A stretch of 64,000 bases of DNA from Pedobacter panaciterrae (lineage in GTDB: Bacteria; Bacteroidota; Bacteroidia; Sphingobacteriales; Sphingobacteriaceae), in NCBI RefSeq assembly GCF_001636695.1, contig NZ_LGEL01000020.1, forward strand, positions 1-64,000. The letters are read 5' to 3'. Both the position numbers and the translations under genes were made by a program. Below the pieces are notes generated by a model. It ran no database searches and had not been told where the DNA came from. It saw only the letters and a list, made by a program, of their open reading frames with translations. This document shows, in pieces, positions 44,065 to 53,738 of this stretch; positions within the stretch are counted from its first letter, which is position 1, and each line of letters opens with the position of its first letter.

Positions 44065-44535
44065 TTAAGCTTTTACCGCAAATGCACCTGGCTGGTAATT
44101 CCCCGCCGGGGTGCGAAAGGCAATGTTAATGCGATTGTAACTGTTAATTGTAGTCACTGCTAATGTTAAATCAATCAGTTCCTCTTCAGTGAATTGTGTT
44201 ATTGCTTCATCATACACCTCATCAGAAACATCACCTCCAGATATCCTTGTTACAGCCTCTGCCCATGCCAATGCGGCACGCTCACGATCTGTATATAAAG
44301 GAGCTTCGCGCCAGGCGTTTAACAGATATAATCTTTGCTCGGTTTCACCTTCTAAACGTAAGTCTTTTGAATGCATATCCAAACAAAATGCACACCCATT
44401 AATTTGTGACACTCTAAAATAAATTAAGTTTAACAGCTTTTTTTCAACCGGAGATTTAGCAAGATAACTACCTAAACCATACATTGCTTTTATAGCGTTT
44501 TGTCCTTTTCCGAAGAAATTGATTCTTTGTTCCAT
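44065..44535 (-). CDS. Carboxymuconolactone decarboxylase/AhpD-like protein
   Basis: 156-residue all-helical protein of the CMD/AhpD family. The redox motif is CAFCLDMH (two cysteines in CxxC followed by His), as in alkylhydroperoxidase D. It probably acts as a thiol peroxidase or related antioxidant rather than a true decarboxylase. It is monocistronic, bounded by a strong terminator downstream and the M14 peptidase gene upstream on the same strand. Confidence 0.9.
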   Translation of the reverse strand: MEQRINFFGKGQNAIKAMYGLGSYLAKSPVEKKLLNLIYFRVSQINGCAFCLDMHSKDLRLEGETEQRLYLLNAWREAPLYTDRERAALAWAEAVTRISGGDVSDEVYDEAITQFTEEELIDLTLAVTTINSYNRINIAFRTPAGNYQPGAFAVKA

Positions 44536-44630
44536 GTTCTTTTTAATCTAAATTGTAATACAATATTTGTTTTATACCACTATTACGATTGAGTTTTTAG
44601 AATTAGGACATCAATCAAAAATTATTTTTA

Positions 44631-47291
44631 TTATCTGTACCCTCCATTTAAAAGATTAGCGAAGAAAACTGCATTTAAAAATAGCCTGCTTGTACCTAGC
44701 CAATAACCGCGGTAAGTTGGATCATCAGCAAATAAAACCACTTCTCCACTACCGCTTGCTGTTGCAATAATAGCAGCAGAATTGGCTACTTTTCCAATAT
44801 TGGCTTTAGATGAATATCCATTAACAAACGGCTTACTTGTGTACTGAGCTACAGTAGCATATTTATTTGCACTTGGCAATAATAAAGTGGGGCCATTTTT
44901 ATTGATGAATAATTTTCTGTCAGTCACACCAAATGCTATTGGATGAGAGATATCAAGATCTGCCTGAAAAATTGCGCCATTAATTCGTCTTGATCCTTCT
45001 ACATCTTCTTGTTGAGCATAATCGAGTCTTACTGCATCTGCTTTGGTGGAAGCATCTTTAGCCACTACTGTTTGTACCTTCTCTTTTCCCTCTTTCACTG
45101 TTACCTGAGCAGGTACCGCAGGAGCTTCTCCTCTTCTTGCAAAAGCCTCGGTTTCTGACAATCTTTCCTTTACAATTTCATTCTGTACTGCCCAGGCCGT
45201 TGCACTTTGAAAAGTAATCAATGTTCCTCCATCATTTACCCATGCCTTTATCTTAGCTACTGTTTCTTTGTCCCATGCACTGTAATTCCCACCTGGTAAA
45301 ACCAATGTATTGTAGCGATTTAAAGATGCTCTGGCAAAACTAGCCAGATCAATTTTAGTAACAGGCAAATTAAGTTGCTGATTAAACAGGAACCATACTT
45401 GTCCTGCCTCCGATGAAGTTACACCTTGTCCAAATGCTAACGCTACTTCCGGTTTTCTTACTGCTTTAATATTACTGCTCCCTAAGTCTATTCCTTCAGC
45501 ACTAAATCCGCTTGTAACAGATAAAACATTGATATTAGTTTCTGCTGCGACAGTTTGCAATGCAGCATATAAAGAATCAGCAGAAAGAGTTTGTCCCACT
45601 ACCGGCACAACTAGAGATCCATTACCAAATGCCCGCTTACCGGAAGGAGTATTTGCAGAAAATCCTTTAAAGGCTGTTTTTACAAGTACATTTTTTTGCT
45701 GCAGCTGATAAAGGGCTTTACTGGCATTGTAATCACTATAATTAATCAGGTAAGCATATGGAGATTTTCCACCTTCAACAGTACCCTTACCAGGTATTAA
45801 AGTAGTAACCTGATTACCTTTTGCAATTGCAGTGTTTAGTTTAGCATATTTTAAACCATAGGCATGAATAATGCTCCATCCTGTGTTGTCGTAAAAAATA
45901 CTGTCTTTTAAGATGTTCTCTTCAAAAATAGAATGTACCAGTAAAAAATTTGGTTGCGCAGACGGTACTACATACGCCTTACCTTTTTCAAATGTTTTGC
46001 CATCATGTGTTGTGTTATCAGGTAGCTCATAAACATTAATATGATGTTGTAGTAACAGGCCCAAAAACTTCTGAGTTAAATTAACATCTTTACTATCCCC
46101 AAAAACAAAAGACTTTGCCGGATTTTTCTGTCCTTGCTCCAGCGCATATTTGAAGAAATCTTTCTGAACTTTAAATAAGCCTGCTTTCTCCGCTACTGAA
46201 CCTCTAATTGTTGAAAAGCTTGTTGCCAGGTGATTTCGGATAGTGAAAGCAAAAGTAAGTGGCCCATTATTCGACTCCTGTAAAATCCCTCTCGAGCTTG
46301 CCTGTTCAAATGTAGCCGCAACGGATCCAAAGAATTTAGGATAGGTAGAACCATATATTGGCGAAAGGTTATCATAGTTTTCTTTTGTGAAATAGAACGA
46401 TCCGATATCATCCAAAGCCTTAGCATGATATTTAGCTAGAATAACGTTAAAATCGTATAAAAACTGTGGTATTACCGGACTTTCATGACGCTTTGGACTA
46501 GGTTCAAAATAATATGTCGCGTTGGTTCCCTGCTCATGAAAATCAATCTGAACATTCGGATACCATTTATGAAAAAACGTAAGACGATTACGGCTCTCTA
46601 TTTGAACAAGATTTAACCAATCTCTATTTAAATCTGTAAAATAGTGATTAGTACGTCCATTAGGCCATGCTTCCTGATGTTCCTTATCAATAGGATCTCC
46701 AACCGCCGGGAATGAGTGGTAAGCATTGTGCCAGTTTGCTGCCCTGTCCCTGCCATCAGGATTCAATGCCGGGTCTATGAAAATAACCGATTCATCTAAC
46801 CATTTTTTCGTCTCTGCATCATTACTTGCGGCCAAATAATATCCGGTAAGTAAACTTACCTCAGTGCTCGAAGTCTCATTACCATGCACACCATAACCAA
46901 GATGTACAATAACAGGCGCGTTGTTACTCAGGGGTGGTTTTGAAGGGTCTGTCTGATTCAGATGATCCTGTCTTATTTGTTCCAGATTATTATAATTTGC
47001 CGGAGAAGTTATAGTTACAATAATTTGTTCCCTTTGCTCGTATGTTTTGCCAATAGACTCAACATGAACACGATCACTTAATTTTGCCAGTTCTCTGAAA
47101 TAATCAACCACTCTTTCATATCTGGTAAAATATGAACCAATAGGATAGCCAAGATATTGTTCCGGACTAGGCAATTTAGCATCTAAAGCAGTAGCCTTAG
47201 GGAAATAATAGTTATTTTGTGCGTAAGTATGTTGAACCAGTAGTATTAAAAACACAACTAATACCTTACTGAATTTATAAATTACTTTCAT
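44631..47291 (-). CDS. Secreted M14-family zinc carboxypeptidase-like protein
   Basis: 886-residue exported metallopeptidase with a signal peptide at 1-24. The M14 domain lies at about 40-360: zinc ligands H136 and E139 in GVHGNET, DPALNPDGRDR with the substrate-binding Arg, and a later His in VQIDFHEQG. The C-terminal half contains a glutamine-amidotransferase-like fold (LVLPGGNYSAWDKETVAKIKAW) and no further catalytic motif. It should release amino acids or peptides outside the cytoplasm. It follows SusC and SusD by 23 bp, so the operon looks like a peptide-uptake unit. Confidence 0.88.
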   Translation of the reverse strand: MKVIYKFSKVLVVFLILLVQHTYAQNNYYFPKATALDAKLPSPEQYLGYPIGSYFTRYERVVDYFRELAKLSDRVHVESIGKTYEQREQIIVTITSPANYNNLEQIRQDHLNQTDPSKPPLSNNAPVIVHLGYGVHGNETSSTEVSLLTGYYLAASNDAETKKWLDESVIFIDPALNPDGRDRAANWHNAYHSFPAVGDPIDKEHQEAWPNGRTNHYFTDLNRDWLNLVQIESRNRLTFFHKWYPNVQIDFHEQGTNATYYFEPSPKRHESPVIPQFLYDFNVILAKYHAKALDDIGSFYFTKENYDNLSPIYGSTYPKFFGSVAATFEQASSRGILQESNNGPLTFAFTIRNHLATSFSTIRGSVAEKAGLFKVQKDFFKYALEQGQKNPAKSFVFGDSKDVNLTQKFLGLLLQHHINVYELPDNTTHDGKTFEKGKAYVVPSAQPNFLLVHSIFEENILKDSIFYDNTGWSIIHAYGLKYAKLNTAIAKGNQVTTLIPGKGTVEGGKSPYAYLINYSDYNASKALYQLQQKNVLVKTAFKGFSANTPSGKRAFGNGSLVVPVVGQTLSADSLYAALQTVAAETNINVLSVTSGFSAEGIDLGSSNIKAVRKPEVALAFGQGVTSSEAGQVWFLFNQQLNLPVTKIDLASFARASLNRYNTLVLPGGNYSAWDKETVAKIKAWVNDGGTLITFQSATAWAVQNEIVKERLSETEAFARRGEAPAVPAQVTVKEGKEKVQTVVAKDASTKADAVRLDYAQQEDVEGSRRINGAIFQADLDISHPIAFGVTDRKLFINKNGPTLLLPSANKYATVAQYTSKPFVNGYSSKANIGKVANSAAIIATASGSGEVVLFADDPTYRGYWLGTSRLFLNAVFFANLLNGGYR

Positions 47292-47314
47292 TTTTATTTG
47301 GGTTTATAGATTAA

Positions 47315-48652
47315 TTAATATCCTGGGTTTTGTGTTACATCCGGGTCAGATAAAATATCTGAATACGGTATTGGGAACAACCAGTAGTTCTTATTGGTTA
47401 AGCCCAACACTACTCCTGCCCTTTCAGTCCTTACCAAATCAAACCAACGGTGAGCTTCAAAAGCGAACTCAATTCCATTCTCGTCCTCAATAGCTTTAAT
47501 CAGATCGGCCTGTGTTGTCGCTCCTGTTTCCGGTACATCAGCTCTTTTTCTAACTGCATTTAAATCCTCAGCTGCAGCTTCCAAATGATTTTGCTGTGCT
47601 CTTGCCTCGGCACGGATAAGATATAACTCGGCAATTCGAATTAAATAAGATGGGTCGGTACTGGTAGATGTAGTGTTATACAACACACCATACACTGTTG
47701 CTCCGCTCCCGGCTATTAAAGCATTACGGGTGCCACCAATTGTTGGGTTATTTAATTTTGCTACCAATGCATCGGATGGTTTTAATGTGAACTGTCCTCC
47801 GGCCGAGCTTGGATACCATAAATTCCAATAACTGTTCCTGTCATTAACCGAGTAAGCGAGTTCAAATACTGATTCCGCACTTTGAAAAGGCGCTGTAAAA
47901 AACGATTTGTAAGGTTTTACTAAAGAATACTTTGTATTTCCGATCACCAATGTAGCATACTTCTCTGCGTCAGCCCATTGCTTTCTATATAAATGGAGCC
48001 TGGCTCTAAGTGCTCTTGCAGTGCTTTTTTGTGCCCGGTTACGGGTAGTTCCATCTTCAGGAAGGAGTTCTTCTGCTTTAACCAGATCTGCCAGAACCTG
48101 ATCATAAGTTTGATCAAGTGTACTACGCTTAATCCCTTTCAAAACGGTAAGATCGGTAGTAGGTTTTAGTTGCAGCTGAACACCACCCCACCCTCTTGCA
48201 AGATCAAAGAAGGATAATGCACGAATAAAATAGGCTTCTCCAAGAATTTTATTCTTTTCTGCAGCAGTTAACAATGGGTCTGTTACCCCCGGCACATATG
48301 TAATTACACTATTCGCAGAATTTACTGTTTTATAAATATTCTGATAAGCCGCTACAGTAATTACATTATCTGTAGGAACTGCGTTTTGATCTAACTGAAG
48401 GTACTCACTTAATGTTCCGTTAAAAATAACGTTATCTGCTGTAATGGTACCCAGAGTTGGATAGTTAGAAGCATAGTATCCCTGAAGACGATCATAGGTT
48501 CCTATTATAGCAGCACGTGCAGTGCTTACATCAGTAATAGAACTTTCTGTTGGCAAAGAATTATTTGGTACTTCTTCCAGGTATTTTTTGCAGGATGCTA
48601 AAAAGAAAATAGCAGCAATGAGGACTGTATTTTTAATATATGTTGCTTTCAT
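47315..48652 (-). CDS. SusD/RagB-family outer-membrane lipoprotein
   Basis: 445-residue lipoprotein (FFLASCKKYLEEVPNNSLPT) of the SusD/RagB family: TPR-like helices through the first two thirds, AYFIRALSFFDLARGWGGVQL, and the conserved C-terminus with RIAELYLIRAEARAQ, FAFEAHRWFDLVRTERA and LFPIPYSDI. It acts as the lid and ligand-capture partner of the SusC protein encoded 18 bp upstream. At 445 residues it is at the short end of the family, fitting a small ligand such as a peptide. Confidence 0.93.
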   Translation of the reverse strand: MKATYIKNTVLIAAIFFLASCKKYLEEVPNNSLPTESSITDVSTARAAIIGTYDRLQGYYASNYPTLGTITADNVIFNGTLSEYLQLDQNAVPTDNVITVAAYQNIYKTVNSANSVITYVPGVTDPLLTAAEKNKILGEAYFIRALSFFDLARGWGGVQLQLKPTTDLTVLKGIKRSTLDQTYDQVLADLVKAEELLPEDGTTRNRAQKSTARALRARLHLYRKQWADAEKYATLVIGNTKYSLVKPYKSFFTAPFQSAESVFELAYSVNDRNSYWNLWYPSSAGGQFTLKPSDALVAKLNNPTIGGTRNALIAGSGATVYGVLYNTTSTSTDPSYLIRIAELYLIRAEARAQQNHLEAAAEDLNAVRKRADVPETGATTQADLIKAIEDENGIEFAFEAHRWFDLVRTERAGVVLGLTNKNYWLFPIPYSDILSDPDVTQNPGY

Positions 48653-48670
48653 TTTTTCTAGGTTTAATCA

Positions 48671-51600
48671 TTAAAAAGTTATGTTAGCACCGATCTGGAA
48701 AGTTCGCGGCTGAGGAACTGTTGCCCAGTCATAACCTGCTGTATTCTGGTTATTGCTTTGAGAACTCACTTCCGGATCAAGCCCACCGTAATTGGTAAAT
48801 GTTAAAAGATTGGTAGCCTGAGCGTACAATCTAACCCTGCTAATGTTAATTTTTTTCAATACCTCAACAGGCAAGGTATATCCAAGTGTAAGCGTCTTTA
48901 ATCTGATGAACGAGCCATCTTCCAGGTATCTGGAGCTTAAACTTGCTACATTACCACCGTAGTTATTTGCCGCCCCGCCATTTTCAGTAGGATTCGAGCT
49001 GTATGTGGTCAACCTTGGAATATCAGTAATATCCCCTTCCTTTTGCCAGCGATTCAACTGACGCGGTAAAAAACCAATATTGGCCTGCGTACCACCATGA
49101 ACCATAAAGAAATCGTTCATATTCATGATCTTGTTACCCTGCTGGAAGTAAAAGAAGAAGCTCAGATCGAAACTTTTATAGCTTAAATTATTGGTTAAAC
49201 CTCCAGTATATTTTGGCAATGCATTGCCTACTATTTGTCTGTCGGCAGATGTAATCAAACCATCCTTATTCACATCTTCATAAACTGCATTACCTGTTTT
49301 CGGATCAACATACAATTGCTTGTACAATTGGAAAGAATTCACAGAATAACCTTGTCTTAAAATAGAAATGTTTCTACCCGAAGCACCCAGGCTGATATCG
49401 GAAGCAAGTTTTTCAATCTTATTATTGTTAAAAGAGACGTTAAAATTAGTTGTCCATTTAAAATCAGTTGTTGCCACATTGGTGGAATTAATACCCAGTT
49501 CAAATCCCTTATTACGAACTGAACCATAATTTTGAAGATAGCTGGCAAAGCCGGAACGATAAGGAACAGGAACATTTAACAACAAATCATAGGTATACTT
49601 ATTATAGTAATCCGCCACAATACTCAACCTGTTTTTGAAAAACCCAAACTCGGCTCCAACATTGAACTGCCGCGTAGTTTCCCAGGTCAGATCCGGATTA
49701 GCAAGTTGTGAAGGTGCTATTCCCGGCTGCTCCAGGTAATTAGCTCCTGAAGACCATAAGCCCTGAGCTGCATATGAACCTATTCCATTTTGATTTCCAG
49801 AAAGCCCAAGACTTGCTCTAACTTTTAATTCATCAAATACATGCAAATTCTTAATAAAATCTTCCTGACCTGCACGCCATGCTACCCCTCCGGAAGGGAA
49901 ATACCCCCAGCGTTTGTTTATTCCAAATTTTGAAGATCCGTCTGCACGAATACTTCCATCAATCGTATACTTTCCATTATAAGTATAGCTCACCTTACTA
50001 AAGAAAGACAACAATTTGGACTCAGCCCTCGAAGATGTACCGGAACGTGTTGCCGCAACAGATACAGAACGAAGACTATTTGCTGCAAAGCCTGTCCCTG
50101 TGGCACCTGTACTTTGATTTAATACCGTATTTATAGTATTACCAACCAATGCATTAATGTTATGCTTACCATCTTCACCAAAAGATTTCACAAAGTTTAA
50201 TACCTGTTCATTAGTTAAAACGAGGTTCTTTGTCTCTGTTGACGATGCGGAACCATTTGAAGCAATGCCTGCACTGATTAGTGTACTCGAATAGCTGTTA
50301 TCATACTCACTACTATTATCCAAACTCCAGCTGCTGCGCAATTTAAGTCCGGGCACAATTAAGTACTCTCCATAAATATTGCCGATAGTACGCCATCCAA
50401 CGGCTTTATTATCCAAATTTTCTATTAATGCCAAATGGTTGTCAAAGCTGCCGTATCTGGCATAAGTCCCGTCTTCTTTAAATATTGGAAGGTACGACCT
50501 TGGAAATAATGCTGAATTGATAACACCCTGAGGGTTATTGTCACTTCCGCTCAGGTTTCTGTTTGATCTCGTAAAGTTAAGGCTGGTACCTATCTTCAAC
50601 TTATCGGTTAAATAATTGTCATAGTTTAACCTGGCCGAATAACGCGTATAATCTGATGGCTTTACTATAGATTCCTGATTTAGATAACCCAATCCAACAT
50701 AATAAGTACTTTTATCCGTACCGCCTTGTGTAGATACCTCATAGTTTGAAGTACGCGCAGTACGGAACAAACCACTTATTCTATCATAGGTTGGCTCGTT
50801 TTCCGGATTAGGAAATGGCAAAACAACAGTTGAGGGATTTTCACCCCTGTCAATAGCTGTGTTTATTCTTGATTCGTTAGTCAATAGGGCTACTTCCGGT
50901 CCTGTAGCTACTTCAAACTTATTAATAGCAGTTGACCATCCCTGAAAAGTATTCAGATTTATCTTGGCACTTGTATTTCTTTTTCCTCTTTTAGTAGTTA
51001 CAATAATAACCCCATTAGCACCAAGTGAGCCATATATAGCTGTTGCATTTGCATCCTTTAATATTTGAATATCTTCTATATCAGATGGATTTAAGTCAGC
51101 TATTGGATTCGAAGCTTGCTGATTGCCTAATCCTGCAGAAATAGGATCCGAATTACTTACAAATACTCCATCAATTATGTAAAGTGGATCTACTGAAGCA
51201 TTGATGGAATTGTTTCCTCTAACTCTAAAGGTAATACCACCGCCCGGCACTCCTGAATTTGAAGAAACCTGTATACCTGTAGCCTTCCCTTGAAGTAGTT
51301 GATTAAATCCACCGGATGGCTGATCCTGAACAACGCTACCACTAACACTGCTAATTGAACTTGCAATATATTTGCGCTCCTGAGAGCTGTAACCGGTAAC
51401 CACAATTTCATTTAGTTCACTAAGGTTTTCCTTTAAATGTATTTCTATTGGACTGCCATTAGCAGTAACTTCCTGTTGTACAAATCCAATAAAACTTACT
51501 ATAAGTGTGTATGGAAATGTTTGGCCAGTTACAAAACTGAATTTTCCATTCTCATCCGCAGCAACCGAATGTGTAGTCCCCTTTATTTTTATTACCGCAC

Positions 51601-51745
51601 CAGGAAGAGGCTGTTTAGTTGTGGCATCTAACACAATGCCGTTTAATTTCGATTTAATGGTGGGGGCACCTACCTGTGCCACAGCCAAATGCGCCCATAA
51701 GATGCAAATGAGCAGGTATGCGCTTCTTTTATATAAATGCTTCAT
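48671..51745 (-). CDS. SusC/RagA-family TonB-linked outer-membrane protein
   Basis: 1024-residue transporter: signal peptide, CarboxypepD-reg-like domain (about 32-110, LNGIVLDATTKQPLPGAVI), plug (about 115-250, with the SusC signature FRVRGNNSINASVDPLYIID and ATAIYGSLGANGVIIVTTKRG), and a beta-barrel ending FQIGANITF. There is no STN domain and no FecI/FecR pair, so regulation must differ from the other two receptor loci here. Upstream lie a Cys-rich leader ORF and a terminator-like hairpin. Confidence 0.95.
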   Translation of the reverse strand: MKHLYKRSAYLLICILWAHLAVAQVGAPTIKSKLNGIVLDATTKQPLPGAVIKIKGTTHSVAADENGKFSFVTGQTFPYTLIVSFIGFVQQEVTANGSPIEIHLKENLSELNEIVVTGYSSQERKYIASSISSVSGSVVQDQPSGGFNQLLQGKATGIQVSSNSGVPGGGITFRVRGNNSINASVDPLYIIDGVFVSNSDPISAGLGNQQASNPIADLNPSDIEDIQILKDANATAIYGSLGANGVIIVTTKRGKRNTSAKINLNTFQGWSTAINKFEVATGPEVALLTNESRINTAIDRGENPSTVVLPFPNPENEPTYDRISGLFRTARTSNYEVSTQGGTDKSTYYVGLGYLNQESIVKPSDYTRYSARLNYDNYLTDKLKIGTSLNFTRSNRNLSGSDNNPQGVINSALFPRSYLPIFKEDGTYARYGSFDNHLALIENLDNKAVGWRTIGNIYGEYLIVPGLKLRSSWSLDNSSEYDNSYSSTLISAGIASNGSASSTETKNLVLTNEQVLNFVKSFGEDGKHNINALVGNTINTVLNQSTGATGTGFAANSLRSVSVAATRSGTSSRAESKLLSFFSKVSYTYNGKYTIDGSIRADGSSKFGINKRWGYFPSGGVAWRAGQEDFIKNLHVFDELKVRASLGLSGNQNGIGSYAAQGLWSSGANYLEQPGIAPSQLANPDLTWETTRQFNVGAEFGFFKNRLSIVADYYNKYTYDLLLNVPVPYRSGFASYLQNYGSVRNKGFELGINSTNVATTDFKWTTNFNVSFNNNKIEKLASDISLGASGRNISILRQGYSVNSFQLYKQLYVDPKTGNAVYEDVNKDGLITSADRQIVGNALPKYTGGLTNNLSYKSFDLSFFFYFQQGNKIMNMNDFFMVHGGTQANIGFLPRQLNRWQKEGDITDIPRLTTYSSNPTENGGAANNYGGNVASLSSRYLEDGSFIRLKTLTLGYTLPVEVLKKINISRVRLYAQATNLLTFTNYGGLDPEVSSQSNNQNTAGYDWATVPQPRTFQIGANITF

Positions 51746-51831
51746 TTTAATAGTTTAAAAATTAATGACATAAGAGTCCCTGTACCTCCTTTTTAAGGGG
51801 TATAATTATGGGATCTAAAAATTTAATGGTA

Positions 51832-51857
51832 AATGAAAACCTGACTAAACAATCAGG
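51832..51857 (-). terminator. Attenuator-like hairpin between leader ORF and susC
   Basis: On the minus strand, a 7-bp stem with one G-U pair (arms 51857-51851 and 51846-51840, 4-base loop) is followed by TTTTCATT (51839-51832). It starts 9 bases after the leader ORF stop and ends 86 bases before susC. A second imperfect stem lies nearby (about 51783-51800), which could be a competing structure. Confidence 0.55.
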
Positions 51858-51866
51858 CTAAATTCC

Positions 51867-51995
51867 CTAACAACAATGGCAATACACGGAAAAGTAGCCG
51901 GAGCACAATGGCGCTGATGGAGACATCGAGGTTGAAAAATAATGAACAGATTTAGAAGTACTGTACGACTTGTTTTGTAGTAAAATTGCTTTCAT
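51867..51995 (-). CDS. Cysteine-rich leader peptide ORF (putative attenuator)
   Basis: A 42-codon ORF starting MKAILLQNKSYS and ending LCSGYFSVYCHCC: four cysteines in the last 13 residues, three of them in the last four. It has no signal peptide and looks like a peptide made to be translated rather than to act. A promoter-like pair lies just upstream, and a terminator-like hairpin begins 9 bases after its stop. This matches the logic of amino-acid leader peptides: ribosome stalling at Cys codons when cysteine is short would change folding of the following RNA and let transcription reach susC-susD-peptidase. Translation is unproven. Confidence 0.5.
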   Translation of the reverse strand: MKAILLQNKSYSTSKSVHYFSTSMSPSAPLCSGYFSVYCHCC

Positions 51996-52031
51996 GATTA
52001 AATAGTATATTAAATCTATAGAATTTATATA

Positions 52032-52062
52032 CAAATAAACTAATAAATCAGAACATCCGCAA
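52032..52062 (-). promoter_or_regulatory. Putative promoter of the leader/SusCD/peptidase operon
   Basis: On the minus strand, TTG (52062-52060) and TTTATTTG (52039-52032, one mismatch to TAnnTTTG) are about 20 bases apart. The start site would lie near 52025, about 30 bases before the leader ORF. The remainder of 52063-52216 is AT-rich and must also hold the promoter of the divergent antiporter gene; I see no clear motif for it. Confidence 0.4.
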
Positions 52063-52216
52063 TTTTTATTTAAACTATAGCAACATTAACTAGAAAGAAT
52101 GATGATTTATCCCCTAAAAGTGTAATATTTCTGAGGTGCTACATCATATTTATTGTTTCCAGCACAATAATTGTAGTCTTAATTTTTTATTAAATATTTT
52201 ACTTAAACCCAAATTT

Positions 52217-53299
52217 ATGAACAAAAAATTACCAGTACCTTTATGGACCATTCTATCCCCAATCGTAGCCTGGCTAGCCTATTTTGGCAGTTCGCTGGAT
52301 CTGGGGATTTTCTATACATTTTTTCTTGCAGCCGCCCTCATTGCAGCAGTATTAGCCGCAGTGCATCATGCTGAAGTTGTAGCTCACCGCGTTGGCGAAC
52401 CATTTGGAACTTTGCTGCTTGCTCTTGCCATTACCGTAATTGAGGTTGCACTGATTGTTTCTTTAATGCTAACTGGCGGTCCCGATACCGCTGCCCTTGC
52501 AAGGGATACGGTTCTAGCAGCTGTAATGATTATTTTAACCGGAATTATAGGCGTATGCTTACTTGTAGGCGGAGCCAAGTTTAAAGAGCAGGTATTTAGT
52601 TTACCGGGCGTAAGTGCCGCAGTTGTTACACTTACTGCAATACTTGTGTTAACGCTGATCCTTCCAAACTACACCACAAGCAAAGCAGGCCCGGAATACA
52701 CCACCACTCAACTCGTCTTTGTAGCAGTAATATGCCTGGTATTGTATGGCGCTTTTGTCATGGTTCAGACCATTAGACACCGCGATTTCTTTTTACCTCC
52801 TGATGCTGATGGAAACGAAGAAATACATGCTGAGCCGCCAACTAATAAGGTTGCCTTATTAAGTACATTTTTATTGCTTTTATGTCTTGGGATTGTAGTG
52901 TTACTTGCAAAAGCGCTGGCACCAGATATAGAAAATGCTGTAGTCAACTTTGGGGCGCCAAAATCATTGGTTGGAGTCATTATCGCTGCAGTGGTATTAT
53001 TGCCAGAGGGACTCGCAGCCTATCGTGCGGCCCGCAAGAACCGTTTACAAACCAGTCTTAACCTTGCGCTGGGATCTGCATTGGCCAGTATCGGCTTAAC
53101 CATTCCAGCTGTAGCAATAGTTTCTATAGTAACAGGAATGACCATTACATTAGGAATTGACATGAAGGCTACCGTACTGCTGCTATTAGCACAATTTACT
53201 ATTATGCTTTCACTGGCAACCGGTCGAACCAATATATTGCAGGGAGTGGTACTATTGGTAATATTTGCTGTCTATCTTTTCACTATCATAGCACCTTAA
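52217..53299 (+). CDS. Calcium:proton (ChaA/CAX-like) antiporter
   Basis: 360-residue inner-membrane cation exchanger with about eleven helices. Two related halves each carry an acidic alpha-repeat motif: HHAEVVAHRVGEPFGTLLLALAITVIEVALI in the first (about 53-85) and VVLLPEGLAAYRAARKN...ALGSALASIGLTIPAV in the second (about 260-300), the pattern of the CaCA superfamily. It exports Ca2+ or other cations in exchange for protons. I start at 52217 (MNKKLPVPLW), since the ATG at 52136 adds a Cys/His/Asn-rich leader unlike the family. Confidence 0.9.
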   Translation: MNKKLPVPLWTILSPIVAWLAYFGSSLDLGIFYTFFLAAALIAAVLAAVHHAEVVAHRVGEPFGTLLLALAITVIEVALIVSLMLTGGPDTAALARDTVLAAVMIILTGIIGVCLLVGGAKFKEQVFSLPGVSAAVVTLTAILVLTLILPNYTTSKAGPEYTTTQLVFVAVICLVLYGAFVMVQTIRHRDFFLPPDADGNEEIHAEPPTNKVALLSTFLLLLCLGIVVLLAKALAPDIENAVVNFGAPKSLVGVIIAAVVLLPEGLAAYRAARKNRLQTSLNLALGSALASIGLTIPAVAIVSIVTGMTITLGIDMKATVLLLLAQFTIMLSLATGRTNILQGVVLLVIFAVYLFTIIAP

Positions 53300-53311
53300 A
53301 GTATTTAAAAA

Positions 53312-53344
53312 AAATGGGGCGTTTCATTTTAAAACGCCCCATTT
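53312..53344. terminator. Bidirectional terminator after the antiporter gene
   Basis: Perfect 13-bp stem, arms 53312-53324 and 53332-53344, with a 7-base loop and A/T-rich ends on both sides. It separates the antiporter gene (+) from the convergent TfoX-like gene (-). Confidence 0.85.
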
Positions 53345-53363
53345 CTTAAGAGTTACAATTGAT

Positions 53364-53705
53364 CTACTTTTTCCTTTTGGAGGATTTAGCATGCGGATTA
53401 AACAACAGGCACAGGTTCAACCAAGATTTAAGCTCTAGCTGTTTCTCTACATCCGTATCGTCCACATAGACATAATCTTTCATTGTTCGTCCGTTATTGA
53501 TCATTTGCCTGCAATTGCTTTCTTCCAGCTTTTCGGTCGCTTTACTTTCACCAATACGGCATAACAACCCTGTACTCGTTACACATATGCACATCTTGTC
53601 ATCAACCATAAAGCAAACACCGCTGAACATTGCTTTTTCTGTTACATCATCCCGGTCTTCAAGTAACTCGCGAACACGGTCCGCCAATCGTTCATTATAA
53701 CCCAT
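53364..53705 (-). CDS. TfoX/Sxy N-terminal domain protein
   Basis: 113-residue protein with only the TfoX N-terminal domain: LADRVRELLEDRDDVTEKAMFSGVCFMVDDKMCICV matches the family core (the usual KKMFGG is KAMFSG here). The C-terminal domain of competence regulator Sxy is missing, as in many stand-alone bacterial members of unknown function, so a role in competence should not be assumed. It ends in a basic tail (KSSKRKK). Confidence 0.85.
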   Translation of the reverse strand: MGYNERLADRVRELLEDRDDVTEKAMFSGVCFMVDDKMCICVTSTGLLCRIGESKATEKLEESNCRQMINNGRTMKDYVYVDDTDVEKQLELKSWLNLCLLFNPHAKSSKRKK

Positions 53706-53738
53706 GATATGCTTTTTAAAGTCCTTAAAAGGTCTTAT

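Noticed and set aside
53364-53705. TfoX-like gene as a competence regulator
   Set aside because: Only the N-terminal domain is present and no competence genes adjoin it.
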